Source: JAEWWD01 sp964440115 | GTDB lineage: Bacteria > Bacillota > Clostridia > Christensenellales > CAG-138 | NCBI GenBank assembly: GCA_964440115.1 | Contig: CAYTPV010000009.1 | Span: forward strand, 62,001-126,000 | Reading direction: 5' to 3' | DNA length: 64,000 nt | Shown: one piece after another, positions 39,657-48,291 of the stretch | Layout: each line of letters starts with the position of its first letter | Numbering within the stretch: position 1 is the first letter of the stretch | Made by a program: the position numbers and the translations under genes | The notes under the pieces: generated by a model | Databases searched by the model: none | The model's input: the letters and a program-made list of their open reading frames with translations, nothing else | What the model was told of the DNA's origin: nothing

Positions 39657-41348
39657 ATGAGAATCGATACCTTCGTCCAGCAGGGAAATGTTTCCACAGC
39701 GCAGCAGGAAAAAACGCCGTCCTTACCGCAGAAGGGCGAGGTTTTGCGTGCGGATGTGATTTCCCAGCAAGATGATGGGGTTACGCTGCGTATGGAAGAC
39801 GGTCGGGTCATCAAGGCCCGCCTTGAATCGGATGTTACCCTTCTTCCAAGTGATATTGCAGAATTACTGGTGACGGAAAGCACACCCGATAAGATGGTGC
39901 TGCGGTTGGTGTATGCACAGCCTGCGGTTCAGGAGATAACGAATATGCCGCAGCGAATCCACGCACCCGCTAATGGGAACGTTGCCCCCGATGTTGCGCA
40001 GTTGATGCAGGCTTTTGATGCATTGGACAGCAAGCCGTCCATGCAGACGATCAATAAGGCTGCGCAGGCAATGCAGGAATATGGCATTGATGCAAAAACA
40101 GCCGCATTTCTTTGCGCAAATTCTATAGAAATTTCGCACGGGACCATTCAGACGCTGAAGGATATGGTATCGGGGAATTCGCTTGGAAAGACATTGGTTG
40201 AGCTCGCGAACAGCATCCAGCCATCAGCGGAAACGGAAGATAAGAATTCTGCGAACTTGCCGAATACAGCTTCATCAGCAGACACAGAGCCTCCTGCAAG
40301 CTCAATCGGGAATGATAAAGTGCGGCAATCTCCGACATCCAGGCAGGAAATATCAGCATTCGTTGATGCGGAAAGACAGCCGGCTGAATTGATTGCACAG
40401 GCAGTCAATGATCCGATCGATACGAAAACGGATTTGCCGGTACAGAACAGGCCGATGGAAAAGGAAAGCACAGGCAACCAGCAATTGAAAAGCGCAGATG
40501 TTCCGGTGGAAGAACCAGAATTACCCGAGACAAGGATGGTCCAGTCGCAAGTCGGGACAAAGTTAATGAAAGCCGAAAAAAATCTGTCGGAGCCGCAAGC
40601 AGTGCGGCAGAATGCGGAGCACACGCAGGGATACAATCCAATTACCAAGTATGACGTTAAGGACATAGAAGTACAAAGTCCGTCGGACAAAAATACCAAT
40701 ATAGAGCAGTCTGCAAAAGACGGGTTTAAACCGCTGGATTCACGCGAGTTGACCGATAAAATTCTTTCTTTGTTTGCGAAAGCGGACGAAACACTTAATG
40801 CCGATACTCTGAAAAATGCGGCAAAAGATGCAATCAATAAACTTCCGCAGCTTCAGGAATGGATCAAACATACCGATATAAATGATAAGCAATCGGCACT
40901 GACACGTATCGACGACGCGCAGGCACAGGCGAAACTTACGCAGGATATATCCCGGTTCGTGTGCATGCAGATCCCAGTCGCGATGAAAGGTTACGAAACG
41001 GCAGAACTGTACGTGTATCGCCGTAACCGTAAGGATGGCAAGATAGATCCTGAAAACACCGCAATCGCACTGGGAATTTCCACGCAAACTCTTGGCAGAG
41101 TAGAAGCGTTGCTGCGGGTGGAGAACAGAACGATCTCCATTTCGTTCGGAGTTGAAAACGAAGCAGCAATACCTGCGTTTAGGGAAGAAACAGTCGGATT
41201 GAAAAAAACGCTGTCCGGCCTGCGCTATTCACTCGCTGAATGCAAAGTAGCAAAACTCACAGCGAAAGTAACGCCGATCAACGCCGAAGAAATGCTTTCT
41301 GCAGCTGCTAAAAAGAAGCGGGGCGTAACCATTGAATATATGGTGTAA
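39657..41348 (+). CDS. Second FliK-like protein (flagellar hook-length-control type, YlqG-like)
   Basis: In this 563-residue protein residues 1-100 form a small beta domain (EVLRADVISQQDDGVTLRME). About 180-360 is disordered and rich in Gln, Pro and Glu. The C-terminal roughly 120 residues hold a FliK-C-like fold (GRVEALLRVENRTISISFGV, then GLKKTLSGLRYSLAECKVAK). It differs strongly from the FliK at 27558. The neighbour encoding an FlhB-tail-like domain matches the ylqG-ylqH pair of Bacillus. The function is uncertain but probably lies in export control. Confidence 0.65.
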   Translation: MRIDTFVQQGNVSTAQQEKTPSLPQKGEVLRADVISQQDDGVTLRMEDGRVIKARLESDVTLLPSDIAELLVTESTPDKMVLRLVYAQPAVQEITNMPQRIHAPANGNVAPDVAQLMQAFDALDSKPSMQTINKAAQAMQEYGIDAKTAAFLCANSIEISHGTIQTLKDMVSGNSLGKTLVELANSIQPSAETEDKNSANLPNTASSADTEPPASSIGNDKVRQSPTSRQEISAFVDAERQPAELIAQAVNDPIDTKTDLPVQNRPMEKESTGNQQLKSADVPVEEPELPETRMVQSQVGTKLMKAEKNLSEPQAVRQNAEHTQGYNPITKYDVKDIEVQSPSDKNTNIEQSAKDGFKPLDSRELTDKILSLFAKADETLNADTLKNAAKDAINKLPQLQEWIKHTDINDKQSALTRIDDAQAQAKLTQDISRFVCMQIPVAMKGYETAELYVYRRNRKDGKIDPENTAIALGISTQTLGRVEALLRVENRTISISFGVENEAAIPAFREETVGLKKTLSGLRYSLAECKVAKLTAKVTPINAEEMLSAAAKKKRGVTIEYMV

Positions 41349-41351
41349 AGT

Positions 41352-41666
41352 ATGGATCAGAAAAAAAGACCAACGCATGCCGCAGCCTTAAAATACGATG
41401 CCGGAAAGGACAGTGCCCCCTGTATCGTAGGGTTGGGCGAAGGATATGTCGCACAGAAAATGCTCGAAACTGCGGCAGATCATCAAATCCCGGTTGTAGA
41501 AGACGAATCGCTCGCAAATGTACTGAGCAGTCTGAGCGTAGGCGACGAGATACCCGAAGAACTTTACCAGGTCATTGCGGAGGTGCTTGTATTCATCGCC
41601 CGCATGGACGCTCAGAGCACTGGCCGATATACGCTTGAGGAAATCAAAAAAAGGAAACACAGATGA
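41352..41666 (+). CDS. FlhB cytoplasmic-tail-like protein (FlhX/YlqH family)
   Basis: This 104-residue protein resembles the C-terminal cytoplasmic domain of FlhB without the membrane part. HAAALKYDAGKDSAPCIVGL aligns with the strand after the NPTH site, and VVEDESLANVLSSLSVGDEIPEELYQVIAEV matches the FlhB end at 51200-51320. The NPTH cleavage site itself is absent. Such proteins can partly substitute for the FlhB tail in export. It lies 3 nt after the FliK-like gene, and its stop overlaps the next gene by 4 nt. Confidence 0.85.
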   Translation: MDQKKRPTHAAALKYDAGKDSAPCIVGLGEGYVAQKMLETAADHQIPVVEDESLANVLSSLSVGDEIPEELYQVIAEVLVFIARMDAQSTGRYTLEEIKKRKHR

Positions 41667-42661
41667 CGATATCATTGGACCCGTTGCTTTCCATAACAGG
41701 CGCACAGCCGTATGAAACCGCTTCAAAAAGCGGCTCCAATGCGTTTGCTTCGCTTTTGAGCGCACAGCTTGCTTCGGAGGGCGCGCAGGAGGAAGAAACG
41801 TCCGGGTTATTTTCCACGCCGGCGGTTTCGGATGTCGCATCCCTGTTGGGTTCATTGGATACCAAGGATGATCTGAAAAGCGCGCTCATGATGTTCTGCA
41901 TGATGATTGGCACGGGCGCTTCCAGCGGTTCTATCGGGGCCGCAATGTCCAGCCTTTCGGCCGCCTTGGCCGGAACATCTGGAGAACAGCTTGAAAATCT
42001 GCGCTATGATATGCTGACGAGCGGCTATGATCCATCCGTGCTGATGCGTGCAAACAATACACTGTTTTCGGGCAGCGCTTCTGAGGCGATAACGCCATTT
42101 GACGCATCCAAGGCAGTGACGCCCTCAGTGACGAGCAGCCCCGGCGCCAGAAGCGCCTCGCTTTACAGAAATGTCATTGACCAGTTCAATGTCGAGCAAA
42201 ATCCTCGTTATACGGTGAACAAAAACGGCAACAACGATACGTACTGCAACATATACCTTTGGGACGTTACAAGGGCGATGAACGCAGAAATACCGCACTA
42301 TGTTGATCCGCAGACGTTGGAAGCCCGTTCATATCCCGATATCAGCGGCGCGCGGGAACTCAACGCCAATGGCATATATGACTGGCTTGGGAAAAAAGGC
42401 CAGGAATATGGCTGGGTTCAGGTAAACCCGGAACAGGCGCAGGTATATGCCAATCGCGGAATGCCGGTGGTCACCGCATGGAAAAATGCGGATGGCGGAC
42501 ATGGACATGTACAGGTTGTTTGTCCTTCAGCAGATGGAGTATATGACGCTTCGCGCGGTGTAACAGTCGCGCAGGCAGGAAGGACGCTTACCGGTTATAC
42601 GCCCATCACCAATATCTATAGCAGCAGGCTCAAGGATGTGGTGTATTACGCACACGCGTGA
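41663..42661 (+). CDS. Putative flagella-associated cysteine amidohydrolase (peptidoglycan hydrolase candidate)
   Basis: In this 332-residue protein residues 1-165 are Ala/Ser-rich without a Sec signal. The C-terminal domain (about 168-332) has NDTYCNIYLWDVTRAM with Cys195, then DISGARELNANGIYDWL, WVQVNPEQAQVYANRG and GGHGHVQVVCPS with His280/His282. The order Cys...His and the NIYLWDVT context resemble CHAP or NlpC-like cell-wall hydrolases. It overlaps the FlhB-tail gene by 4 nt and precedes fliD. It may open the cell wall for the rod or hook, a job done by FlgJ in Proteobacteria. Enzyme activity is inferred, not shown. Confidence 0.6.
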   Translation: MTISLDPLLSITGAQPYETASKSGSNAFASLLSAQLASEGAQEEETSGLFSTPAVSDVASLLGSLDTKDDLKSALMMFCMMIGTGASSGSIGAAMSSLSAALAGTSGEQLENLRYDMLTSGYDPSVLMRANNTLFSGSASEAITPFDASKAVTPSVTSSPGARSASLYRNVIDQFNVEQNPRYTVNKNGNNDTYCNIYLWDVTRAMNAEIPHYVDPQTLEARSYPDISGARELNANGIYDWLGKKGQEYGWVQVNPEQAQVYANRGMPVVTAWKNADGGHGHVQVVCPSADGVYDASRGVTVAQAGRTLTGYTPITNIYSSRLKDVVYYAHA

Positions 42662-42678
42662 GAAGGATAATCCTGCGC

Positions 42679-42705
42679 TAATGTTTTGAGCGCTTCTGCC
42701 GATGA
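42679..42705 (+). promoter_or_regulatory. Sigma-28 promoter of the fliD operon
   Basis: TAAT (42679-42682), 15 nt and GCCGATGA (42698-42705) match the SigD consensus at 10 of 12 positions, 99 nt before fliD. Confidence 0.7.
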
Positions 42706-42803
42706 ATGATAATGATATCTACGGAACGCTATTACATGCTAGGAAATGATCTATGCAATTTCGAAGAAATTTTTCTCAGACTGTTGGAAAGGAGCGTTAA
42801 AGA

Positions 42804-44315
42804 ATGTCAACGATCAATGCAACCACGCTTAGACTGACCGGCGTTTCCTCCGGATTGGATACCGATTCTATGGTGAAGAGTCTGCTTGAGGTAGATCAGC
42901 TTAAGGTAGATAAACAGTTTAGGCTGACGAAAAAGCTGGAGTGGACGGGGGATGCGTACCGTGGGGTCAACACAACGCTCAAGAATTTCCGCCAACAGTA
43001 TATGAGCGTGTTGAATTCCGCGAGCAATATGTATTCTTCGGCTACATATAAAGCGTTTTCAGTTAATATGCAGACGGAAACAAGCGCGGTTACTGTCACC
43101 GCGGGCAGTTCCGCCGCCGAAGGTTCCATGACTATCAACAGTATTACACAGCTTGCAAAAGCGGCATCATCCAGCGGAACGTCGATAGCAAACACATCGA
43201 CTACCAGTTCTACGCTGCTGCAGGCATTTGGTGAAGATGCGTTTGATGAGGATGGAAACATCTCTTTCTCCATCAACGGCGAGGATTTTACATTTGCTTC
43301 AAGTGCATCCATTGGTTCCATGATTTCCAGTATTAACTCTAATACAGATGCAGGAGTTACGATGAGCTTCAGCAGCCTGAAAAACTCCTTTACAATTACC
43401 GGCAAACAAACGGGTTACGACAACACCTTTGAAATAGAAAATCTGAGCGGGAAAGCATTCGCGGCCACTGCTGCCGACTCGGCTTTCAAGATAGCGGAAG
43501 GCACATACAGAGGGCAGAATGCAAAATGCAAAATTGAAGGCATTGATGTTGAAAAGTCTACCAACTCGTTCACGATTGACGGCATAACATATTCATTAAA
43601 AGGCGAGACGTCGACTGCAGTCAATTTTTCAGTCGAGCGAAACGTTGATGCCGTGTATGATAAGGTCGTTTCCTTTGTTGATGCGTATAATACGCTCATA
43701 GAGGATCTGCAGGGAAAGCTGGATGAAAAGGTCTATTCCGATTACGAACCACTTACCGATACGGAACGCGAAAAACTGAGCTCTGATCAGGCAGAGCAGT
43801 GGGATGAAAAGTCAAAAAGCGGACTGCTGAATGGTGACAGCGGTATTCGTACTCTGCTGCAAAATATGCGCAATGCCTTTTACCAAACGGTGGCGGATAC
43901 CGGCAAAAGCGCAGCAAGCATTGGATTGCAGACGGGAACCTATGCAACTACAGGTAAAATTGTGATTGACAAGGATAAGCTGCGCGAAGCGATCGCCAGC
44001 AACCCTGATCAGGTCGCGAGAATATTTACGAATGTCAGCAGTTCTACGGATGCAACTACGAAAACCAAAGAGTCGGGTCTGGTAGTAAGACTATCCGCTA
44101 CGCTGAACTCTTACGTGCAAAGCAGCACAGAAAACACGCTTTCGGTCAACTCTGATGCGCTGGATGAGGCGAACGACAGACTGGATCAGCTTGAGGATTG
44201 GCTCTCCGGCAACGAGGAAAAATACTGGAGTAAATTCTCAGCCATGGAGAGCGCGCTCTCCAAACTGAACAGTCAATCAAGCTGGCTTTCATCCCTGCTC
44301 AGTTCTGCCGGTTGA
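42804..44315 (+). CDS. fliD: Flagellar filament cap protein FliD
   Basis: This 503-residue filament cap (HAP2) has the N-terminal FliD motif LRLTGVSSGLDTDSMVKSLL at about 8-27, then a long Ser/Thr-rich central part. The C-terminal FliD domain (GLLNGDSGIRTLLQNMR, then IVIDKDKLREAI and a coiled-coil end RLDQLEDWLSGNEEKYW) follows. It caps the filament and promotes flagellin folding. AAAGGAG precedes the ATG. fliS and a FliT-like gene follow in the usual order. Confidence 0.95.
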   Translation: MSTINATTLRLTGVSSGLDTDSMVKSLLEVDQLKVDKQFRLTKKLEWTGDAYRGVNTTLKNFRQQYMSVLNSASNMYSSATYKAFSVNMQTETSAVTVTAGSSAAEGSMTINSITQLAKAASSSGTSIANTSTTSSTLLQAFGEDAFDEDGNISFSINGEDFTFASSASIGSMISSINSNTDAGVTMSFSSLKNSFTITGKQTGYDNTFEIENLSGKAFAATAADSAFKIAEGTYRGQNAKCKIEGIDVEKSTNSFTIDGITYSLKGETSTAVNFSVERNVDAVYDKVVSFVDAYNTLIEDLQGKLDEKVYSDYEPLTDTEREKLSSDQAEQWDEKSKSGLLNGDSGIRTLLQNMRNAFYQTVADTGKSAASIGLQTGTYATTGKIVIDKDKLREAIASNPDQVARIFTNVSSSTDATTKTKESGLVVRLSATLNSYVQSSTENTLSVNSDALDEANDRLDQLEDWLSGNEEKYWSKFSAMESALSKLNSQSSWLSSLLSSAG

Positions 44316-44358
44316 TAGTTGCTGAGTTGGATTTTTTCAAAGATCTGGAGGATGCGAT

Positions 44359-44757
44359 ATGTACGCAATGAACAATGCATTTAAAACCTATAAGCAGCAG
44401 GGAGTGCTCACGGCAAACCCGCTTGAGTTGGTTGTGATGTTGTATGAAGGCTGTATCAAAAGGCTGAAAATAGCTTCCATAGCCATTGAAGACAAGGATT
44501 ATGAACAAGCCAATGAAAGTCTGCAGAAATCGCAGCGAATTGTGCTCGAGCTCATGAACAGTCTTGATCTTCGCTTTCCCATTGCAAAGGATCTGATGAT
44601 GCTCTATGAGTTTCTGATACGGGAGATTTCAGCTTGCAACGCGTCTAAAGATCCGCAGCGGGTCGGTGGAGTCATTGATATACTGAATGAAATGAAAGAT
44701 GCCTGGTCGCAGCTTGCTAAGAGCGGCATAGGTTCCGTAGCGCAGATAGGGGAATAA
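44359..44757 (+). CDS. fliS: Flagellin export chaperone FliS
   Basis: This 132-residue four-helix chaperone has NAFKTYKQQGVLTANPLELVVMLYEGCIKRLK (in pieces) at its start and LELMNSLDLRFPIAKDLMMLYEFLIREI in the middle, the FliS signature. It binds the C-terminus of flagellin until export and in B. subtilis also binds FliW-related control. GGAGGATG precedes the ATG. Confidence 0.95.
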   Translation: MYAMNNAFKTYKQQGVLTANPLELVVMLYEGCIKRLKIASIAIEDKDYEQANESLQKSQRIVLELMNSLDLRFPIAKDLMMLYEFLIREISACNASKDPQRVGGVIDILNEMKDAWSQLAKSGIGSVAQIGE

Positions 44758-44758
44758 C

Positions 44759-45172
44759 ATGTCACAGGCTGAACAGGCTTTGAATGGATTTGAAGCACAA
44801 AAACTGAATTTACTAGAACAGATACTGCACATTGCGCAGACGCAGATGACATCTATTGAACAGGACAGGCCGGATGATCTGCTGCGTGCTCTTAAACAGC
44901 GCGAAAGAGTGATCCGGCGTTTCGAAAGGCTGGATAGGCAAGTCAAATCTAATTCCCCTGCGCTTGAAACCGTGGCGGGGGATACGCCTGAGATACGGCG
45001 GATGATCGAGAGTATTCTTTCAATAGACCGGCAGTGCTCTGCGGCGGCCGATCAAAAGCTTTTGACCTATAAGTCCGATATCAAGACCATGAACAAAACA
45101 GCCAGGCAGCTGGGTGCATACGCTCAACCTTACTGCGCGTCAGAAGGCTATTTTTTCGATATGAAAAAATAG
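44759..45172 (+). CDS. FliT-like flagellar export chaperone
   Basis: This 137-residue, mainly helical protein is rich in charged residues (QILHIAQTQMTSIEQDRPDD, then LKQRERVIRRFERLDRQVKS). Its size, helical content and position directly after fliS fit FliT, which guards FliD before export. Sequence similarity to FliT is weak, as is usual, so the call rests partly on context. The start codon is 1 nt after the fliS stop. Confidence 0.7.
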   Translation: MSQAEQALNGFEAQKLNLLEQILHIAQTQMTSIEQDRPDDLLRALKQRERVIRRFERLDRQVKSNSPALETVAGDTPEIRRMIESILSIDRQCSAAADQKLLTYKSDIKTMNKTARQLGAYAQPYCASEGYFFDMKK

Positions 45173-45227
45173 AATTGAGAAGGCAAAAGATTCTTCTGTT
45201 ATGTTGTTATGAAACGGGGTGTGGGCA

Positions 45228-45680
45228 TTGAGAATTAAAGATATCCAACAGGTGCCCGCGGGATCGCAGCGTCTGGGCGTTGTGGATGAAAAGCGCAGCG
45301 CAGGCGGATTTGAGCATGAATTTCAACGCCAGAAACATGATACAAGCGCGGCTGAATATGAAGAGTATCTGCATGACCTGACCCAAAAAATACACCTGCA
45401 GGGAAAGCTCGTTTCAGGGAAGGCGGACTTGGCGGAGTTCCAGAAGTTTCGGGCGCTCATAAGCGAACTGCTTAATGAAACGGTCAGCAATGCATATTCC
45501 TTTCATAAAGCAAGCCATTTTGACGCAAGGGGACGCCATAAGGTATTTGCCATGATCCGCAAGGTGAATAAGAATCTGGATGACCTTGCTTCCGAAATTC
45601 TCAGCCAGGAAGCGGATTCCATTAAGCTGTTAAGTCTGGTTGACGACATACGCGGACTTCTGGTCGATTTGTTCTACTAA
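45228..45680 (+). CDS. YaaR-family (DUF327) protein
   Basis: In this 150-residue protein the sequence RIKDIQQVPAG near the start, then FEHEFQRQKHD, LVSGKADLAEFQKFRALISE, and TVSNAYSFHKASHFDARGRHKVFAMIRKVN identify the DUF327/YaaR family. The function is unknown, and members are often near flagellar genes. A GTG at 45219 is in frame, but GGGG (45216-45219) is spaced 8 nt from the TTG at 45228, which is the better start. It is the last gene of the fliD operon before a terminator. Confidence 0.82.
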   Translation: MRIKDIQQVPAGSQRLGVVDEKRSAGGFEHEFQRQKHDTSAAEYEEYLHDLTQKIHLQGKLVSGKADLAEFQKFRALISELLNETVSNAYSFHKASHFDARGRHKVFAMIRKVNKNLDDLASEILSQEADSIKLLSLVDDIRGLLVDLFY

Positions 45681-45696
45681 GTTAATCTATCTTTGC

Positions 45697-45725
45697 AAAA
45701 AGCCGCGCGAACTGCGCGGCTTTTG
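45697..45725 (+). terminator. Terminator of the fliD-yaaR operon
   Basis: AAAAGCCGCGC (45697-45707) and GCGCGGCTTTT (45714-45724) form an 11-bp perfect stem, followed by T residues. The 45726-45943 stretch is AT-rich without a credible gene. It contains an inverted repeat TATCAATG/CATTGATA (45843-45902 region). Confidence 0.85.
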
Positions 45726-45943
45726 TGTTGAATTGTACTTTTTCACTATAAATATCATGTAATTTATGAAAATATCGATATAATTATTGGATGATCGAAA
45801 GGAAGTTCCCCGAACTATGCCGAAAAGGCTGTAGGTTGAAGTATATCAATGTATATTTTGGAATATTATACGCATGCTTCAAAAGAATATTCATTGATAC
45901 GACAGCATATATAGCCTCAATATGCGAATTTTGGAACAATATG

Positions 45944-45973
45944 TTGTATATTTCGGCCTCACTATGGTATACT
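45944..45973 (+). promoter_or_regulatory. Sigma-A-type promoter of the flgB operon
   Basis: TTGTAT (45944-45949), an 18-nt spacer and TATACT (45968-45973) precede the transglycosylase ATG by 26 nt. Confidence 0.5.
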
Positions 45974-45999
45974 CAGCATGTATAAGAAGGTACTATTGT

Positions 46000-46560
46000 A
46001 TGAATACGGTTACTGGTATATATTTGTCCAAGGTTAGTGAAGTACAGGCAAAACTGGATGAATGCGCCTCACGAGCTGGCATTCAAGCACCCCGGTTTTC
46101 CAGACTTCTTACCGGTGCAACCGATACACAGTACAGCAATACAGATACAAACACCGATTTTGATGGCATCATTCAGTCCGAAGCAGGCGCAAACGGCGTG
46201 GACCCGGATCTGGTTCGGGCAGTTATTCAGACAGAATCGAGTTTCAGGCCTGACGCCGTATCATCTGTGGGGGCGCAGGGGCTCATGCAGCTCATGCCTG
46301 GTACGGCGAAATCTTTGGGTGTAACGGATGCCTTTGACCCACAGCAGAATATTCGGGCGGGCACCAAATACCTTGCCAACCTCATAGATCGGTTTGGGGA
46401 TGTACGTCTTGCTTTGGCCGCATACAATACGGGGCCGGGCAGGGTAGCCGGCTTGGGCATTACGGATGCTGACAACGCATCCGAGTATTCCAAGCTGAGC
46501 GAAGGAGTACGGGGCTATGTATCCAAAGTGCTTTCCTATTACGATGCGTACAGCGCTTAG
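46000..46560 (+). CDS. Lytic transglycosylase, SLT domain, flagella-associated
   Basis: This 186-residue protein has an SLT/lysozyme-like domain at about 55-180. It shows AGANGVDPDLVRAVIQTESSF with catalytic Glu79, SSVGAQGLMQLMPGTAKSLGV, GTKYLANLIDRFGDVRLALAAYNTGPG and a YVSKVLSYY end. There is no signal peptide, so export through the flagellar apparatus or another route is likely. It is the first gene of the flgB-flgC-fliE-export gate cluster and could cut peptidoglycan for rod passage, like the C-terminal half of FlgJ. The ATG at 46000 follows AAGAAGG. Confidence 0.9.
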   Translation: MNTVTGIYLSKVSEVQAKLDECASRAGIQAPRFSRLLTGATDTQYSNTDTNTDFDGIIQSEAGANGVDPDLVRAVIQTESSFRPDAVSSVGAQGLMQLMPGTAKSLGVTDAFDPQQNIRAGTKYLANLIDRFGDVRLALAAYNTGPGRVAGLGITDADNASEYSKLSEGVRGYVSKVLSYYDAYSA

Positions 46561-46577
46561 CGCCGGGAGGGTCGTGT

Positions 46578-46994
46578 ATGCTGGATAAATTGTTTGGTAA
46601 CGTTGATCTTCTTCAGAAAGGCCTTGATGCCTCGTGGATGCGCAATGAGGTCATTTCCAACAATATTGCGAACGCAGAAACCCCTAACTTTAAAAGTTCC
46701 GGCGTTCAGTTTGAAACGGTATTCAAATCCGCGCTCCAAGACTCGGATGCACGGTTTCAGACAAAGCGGACACGGGACGAGCATATATCATTTTCAGATG
46801 AAATGCCGGTCGAAGATGTAACGCCGGCTGTTGTGCCAAACACCGGCACCACTATGCGGATGGATGGAAACAATGTGGACATTGAAGCCGAAAACGTTAA
46901 TTTGGCCAAGAACACGATATTGTATTATACATTGACAGAACAGATGAACAGTGAATTTACGCGCCTTAGCATGGCAATTAACGAAGGGAAGTGA
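46578..46994 (+). CDS. flgB: Flagellar basal-body rod protein FlgB
   Basis: This 138-residue proximal rod protein has the canonical N-terminal motif MRNEVISNNIANAETPNFKS and the C-terminal helix NLAKNTILYYTLTEQMNSEF. The order flgB-flgC-fliE is standard. It lies 17 nt after the transglycosylase gene. This group is normally directly upstream of fliF but here is in a separate plus-strand cluster. Confidence 0.94.
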   Translation: MLDKLFGNVDLLQKGLDASWMRNEVISNNIANAETPNFKSSGVQFETVFKSALQDSDARFQTKRTRDEHISFSDEMPVEDVTPAVVPNTGTTMRMDGNNVDIEAENVNLAKNTILYYTLTEQMNSEFTRLSMAINEGK

Positions 46995-47000
46995 GTTTGA

Positions 47001-47438
47001 GTGGCATTTCTGAGTTCTCTGGATATCAGCGGTTCCGCTCTCACAGCGCAAAGGCTGCGCATGGATATCATCAGCCAGAACATTGCAAACGCAAGTACCA
47101 CCCGTACGGCAAACGGTGAGCCGTATCGTCGCAGGGTGGCGGTTCTGCAGCAGCGTGAGGGAAGCTCCTTCCAATCGTATCTGGATAACGCCAACAGTGC
47201 TTCCTCTGGCGGCGGCGTAATGGTCACCGGAATCGCGACGGATATGTCGGATTTCAAGAGCGAATACGACCCTGATCACCCGGATGCCGATGCGAATGGC
47301 TATGTACAGTATCCCAATGTGGACGAAGTGACAGAACTTGTGGACATGATGGCGGCAACAAGGGCATACGAGGCGAATATCACCGTGTTGAATGCGACAA
47401 AGAACATGGCGCTCAAAGCGCTGGAGATCGGCAGATAA
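47001..47438 (+). CDS. flgC: Flagellar basal-body rod protein FlgC
   Basis: This 145-residue proximal rod protein has the N-terminal motif LDISGSALTAQRLRMDIISQNIANA, in pieces, and the terminal helix VTELVDMMAATRAYEANITV. It starts with GTG at 47001, six nt after flgB. The length and motif spacing are standard. Confidence 0.94.
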   Translation: MAFLSSLDISGSALTAQRLRMDIISQNIANASTTRTANGEPYRRRVAVLQQREGSSFQSYLDNANSASSGGGVMVTGIATDMSDFKSEYDPDHPDADANGYVQYPNVDEVTELVDMMAATRAYEANITVLNATKNMALKALEIGR

Positions 47439-47472
47439 AATCCTGCTGTGCACTACGGAATGAGGGATGAAT

Positions 47473-47766
47473 ATGCAGATACAATCGGTCTTACAGGCTT
47501 CACCAGCCGCAAATGCGGCGCAGGGAACGCAGGCAAAAGCGTCGGGCGCCAGTTTTACGGATATATTGAACGACGCTCTGCAGGAAGCGCAGCAGACGGA
47601 AGCCACCAACGAAGCGAATACGCTCAGCCTTCTATCGGGAGATATAACGGATCTTCACACGGTGACGACTGAAGCAAAGAAGGCGGAACTGGCGCTGAAC
47701 CTGGCCATTCAGATCAGAAACAAAGTCATCGACGCCTACAATGAAGTGATGAGAATGCAGGTATAA
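47473..47766 (+). CDS. fliE: Flagellar hook-basal body complex protein FliE
   Basis: This 97-residue protein is the rod-MS ring adaptor. FTDILNDALQEAQQTEATNE and TVTTEAKKAELALNLAIQIR, ending in VIDAYNEVMRM, are typical. Two in-frame ATGs (47467 and 47473) exist. GAGGG directly abuts the first and is spaced 6-7 nt from the second, so 47473 is chosen. Confidence 0.9.
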   Translation: MQIQSVLQASPAANAAQGTQAKASGASFTDILNDALQEAQQTEATNEANTLSLLSGDITDLHTVTTEAKKAELALNLAIQIRNKVIDAYNEVMRMQV

Positions 47767-47877
47767 GTTCATAAAAACCGACGTGCCGCATGGGGCAACC
47801 CCTGTGGCACTTTGCTATACTGCACAAGTTGGTTTATTTTGGGTGACAGTTGTCATCTGCGACGGGGAGGAATATGC

Positions 47878-48243
47878 GTGCTCGAGGATTCACTGGGTTC
47901 GACATTTGTGCTGTTCATCGTATTCCTGCTCGTCATTGCGGGCGCGTATTTTTCCACAAAGTACTTATCTGTAAAGAGCGCAGGTTTTCAGAAGGGTAAG
48001 TACATGCAGGTCAAAGAACGCCTGCCTCTGGGCCGCGACAAATATGTAGCGCTTGTTCAGGCGGGCGGTAAATATTTCATCATCGGTGTTTGTGCGCAGT
48101 CCATGCAGATCCTCGGAGCGGTTGAGGAGGGGGAGCTGACCCCAATTCCGCAGGACCCCACTTCCCGGCAAACATTCCCCTCGTTTAAGGATTGGATGCT
48201 CAAGGCGAAACAGAACGATACACAGAATGGATCGCTGGGCTGA
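47878..48243 (+). CDS. fliO: Flagellar biosynthetic protein FliO
   Basis: This 121-residue protein has one transmembrane segment near the N-terminus (FVLFIVFLLVIAGAYFSTKY) followed by the FliO/MopB beta domain MQVKERLPLGRDKYVALVQA. FliO helps assemble FliP. The GTG start at 47878 lies 7 nt after GGGGAGG. The position before fliP fits the standard export-gate order. Confidence 0.88.
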   Translation: MLEDSLGSTFVLFIVFLLVIAGAYFSTKYLSVKSAGFQKGKYMQVKERLPLGRDKYVALVQAGGKYFIIGVCAQSMQILGAVEEGELTPIPQDPTSRQTFPSFKDWMLKAKQNDTQNGSLG

Positions 48244-48291
48244 CGCTGTGACAAATCCGGAAAACAAGCTAAAGAGGATGGCATAGTTTCG

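Noticed and set aside
45791..45985. 64-codon frame upstream of the transglycosylase gene
   Set aside because: It is AT-rich intergenic DNA containing the promoter at 45944, with no similarity to a known protein.
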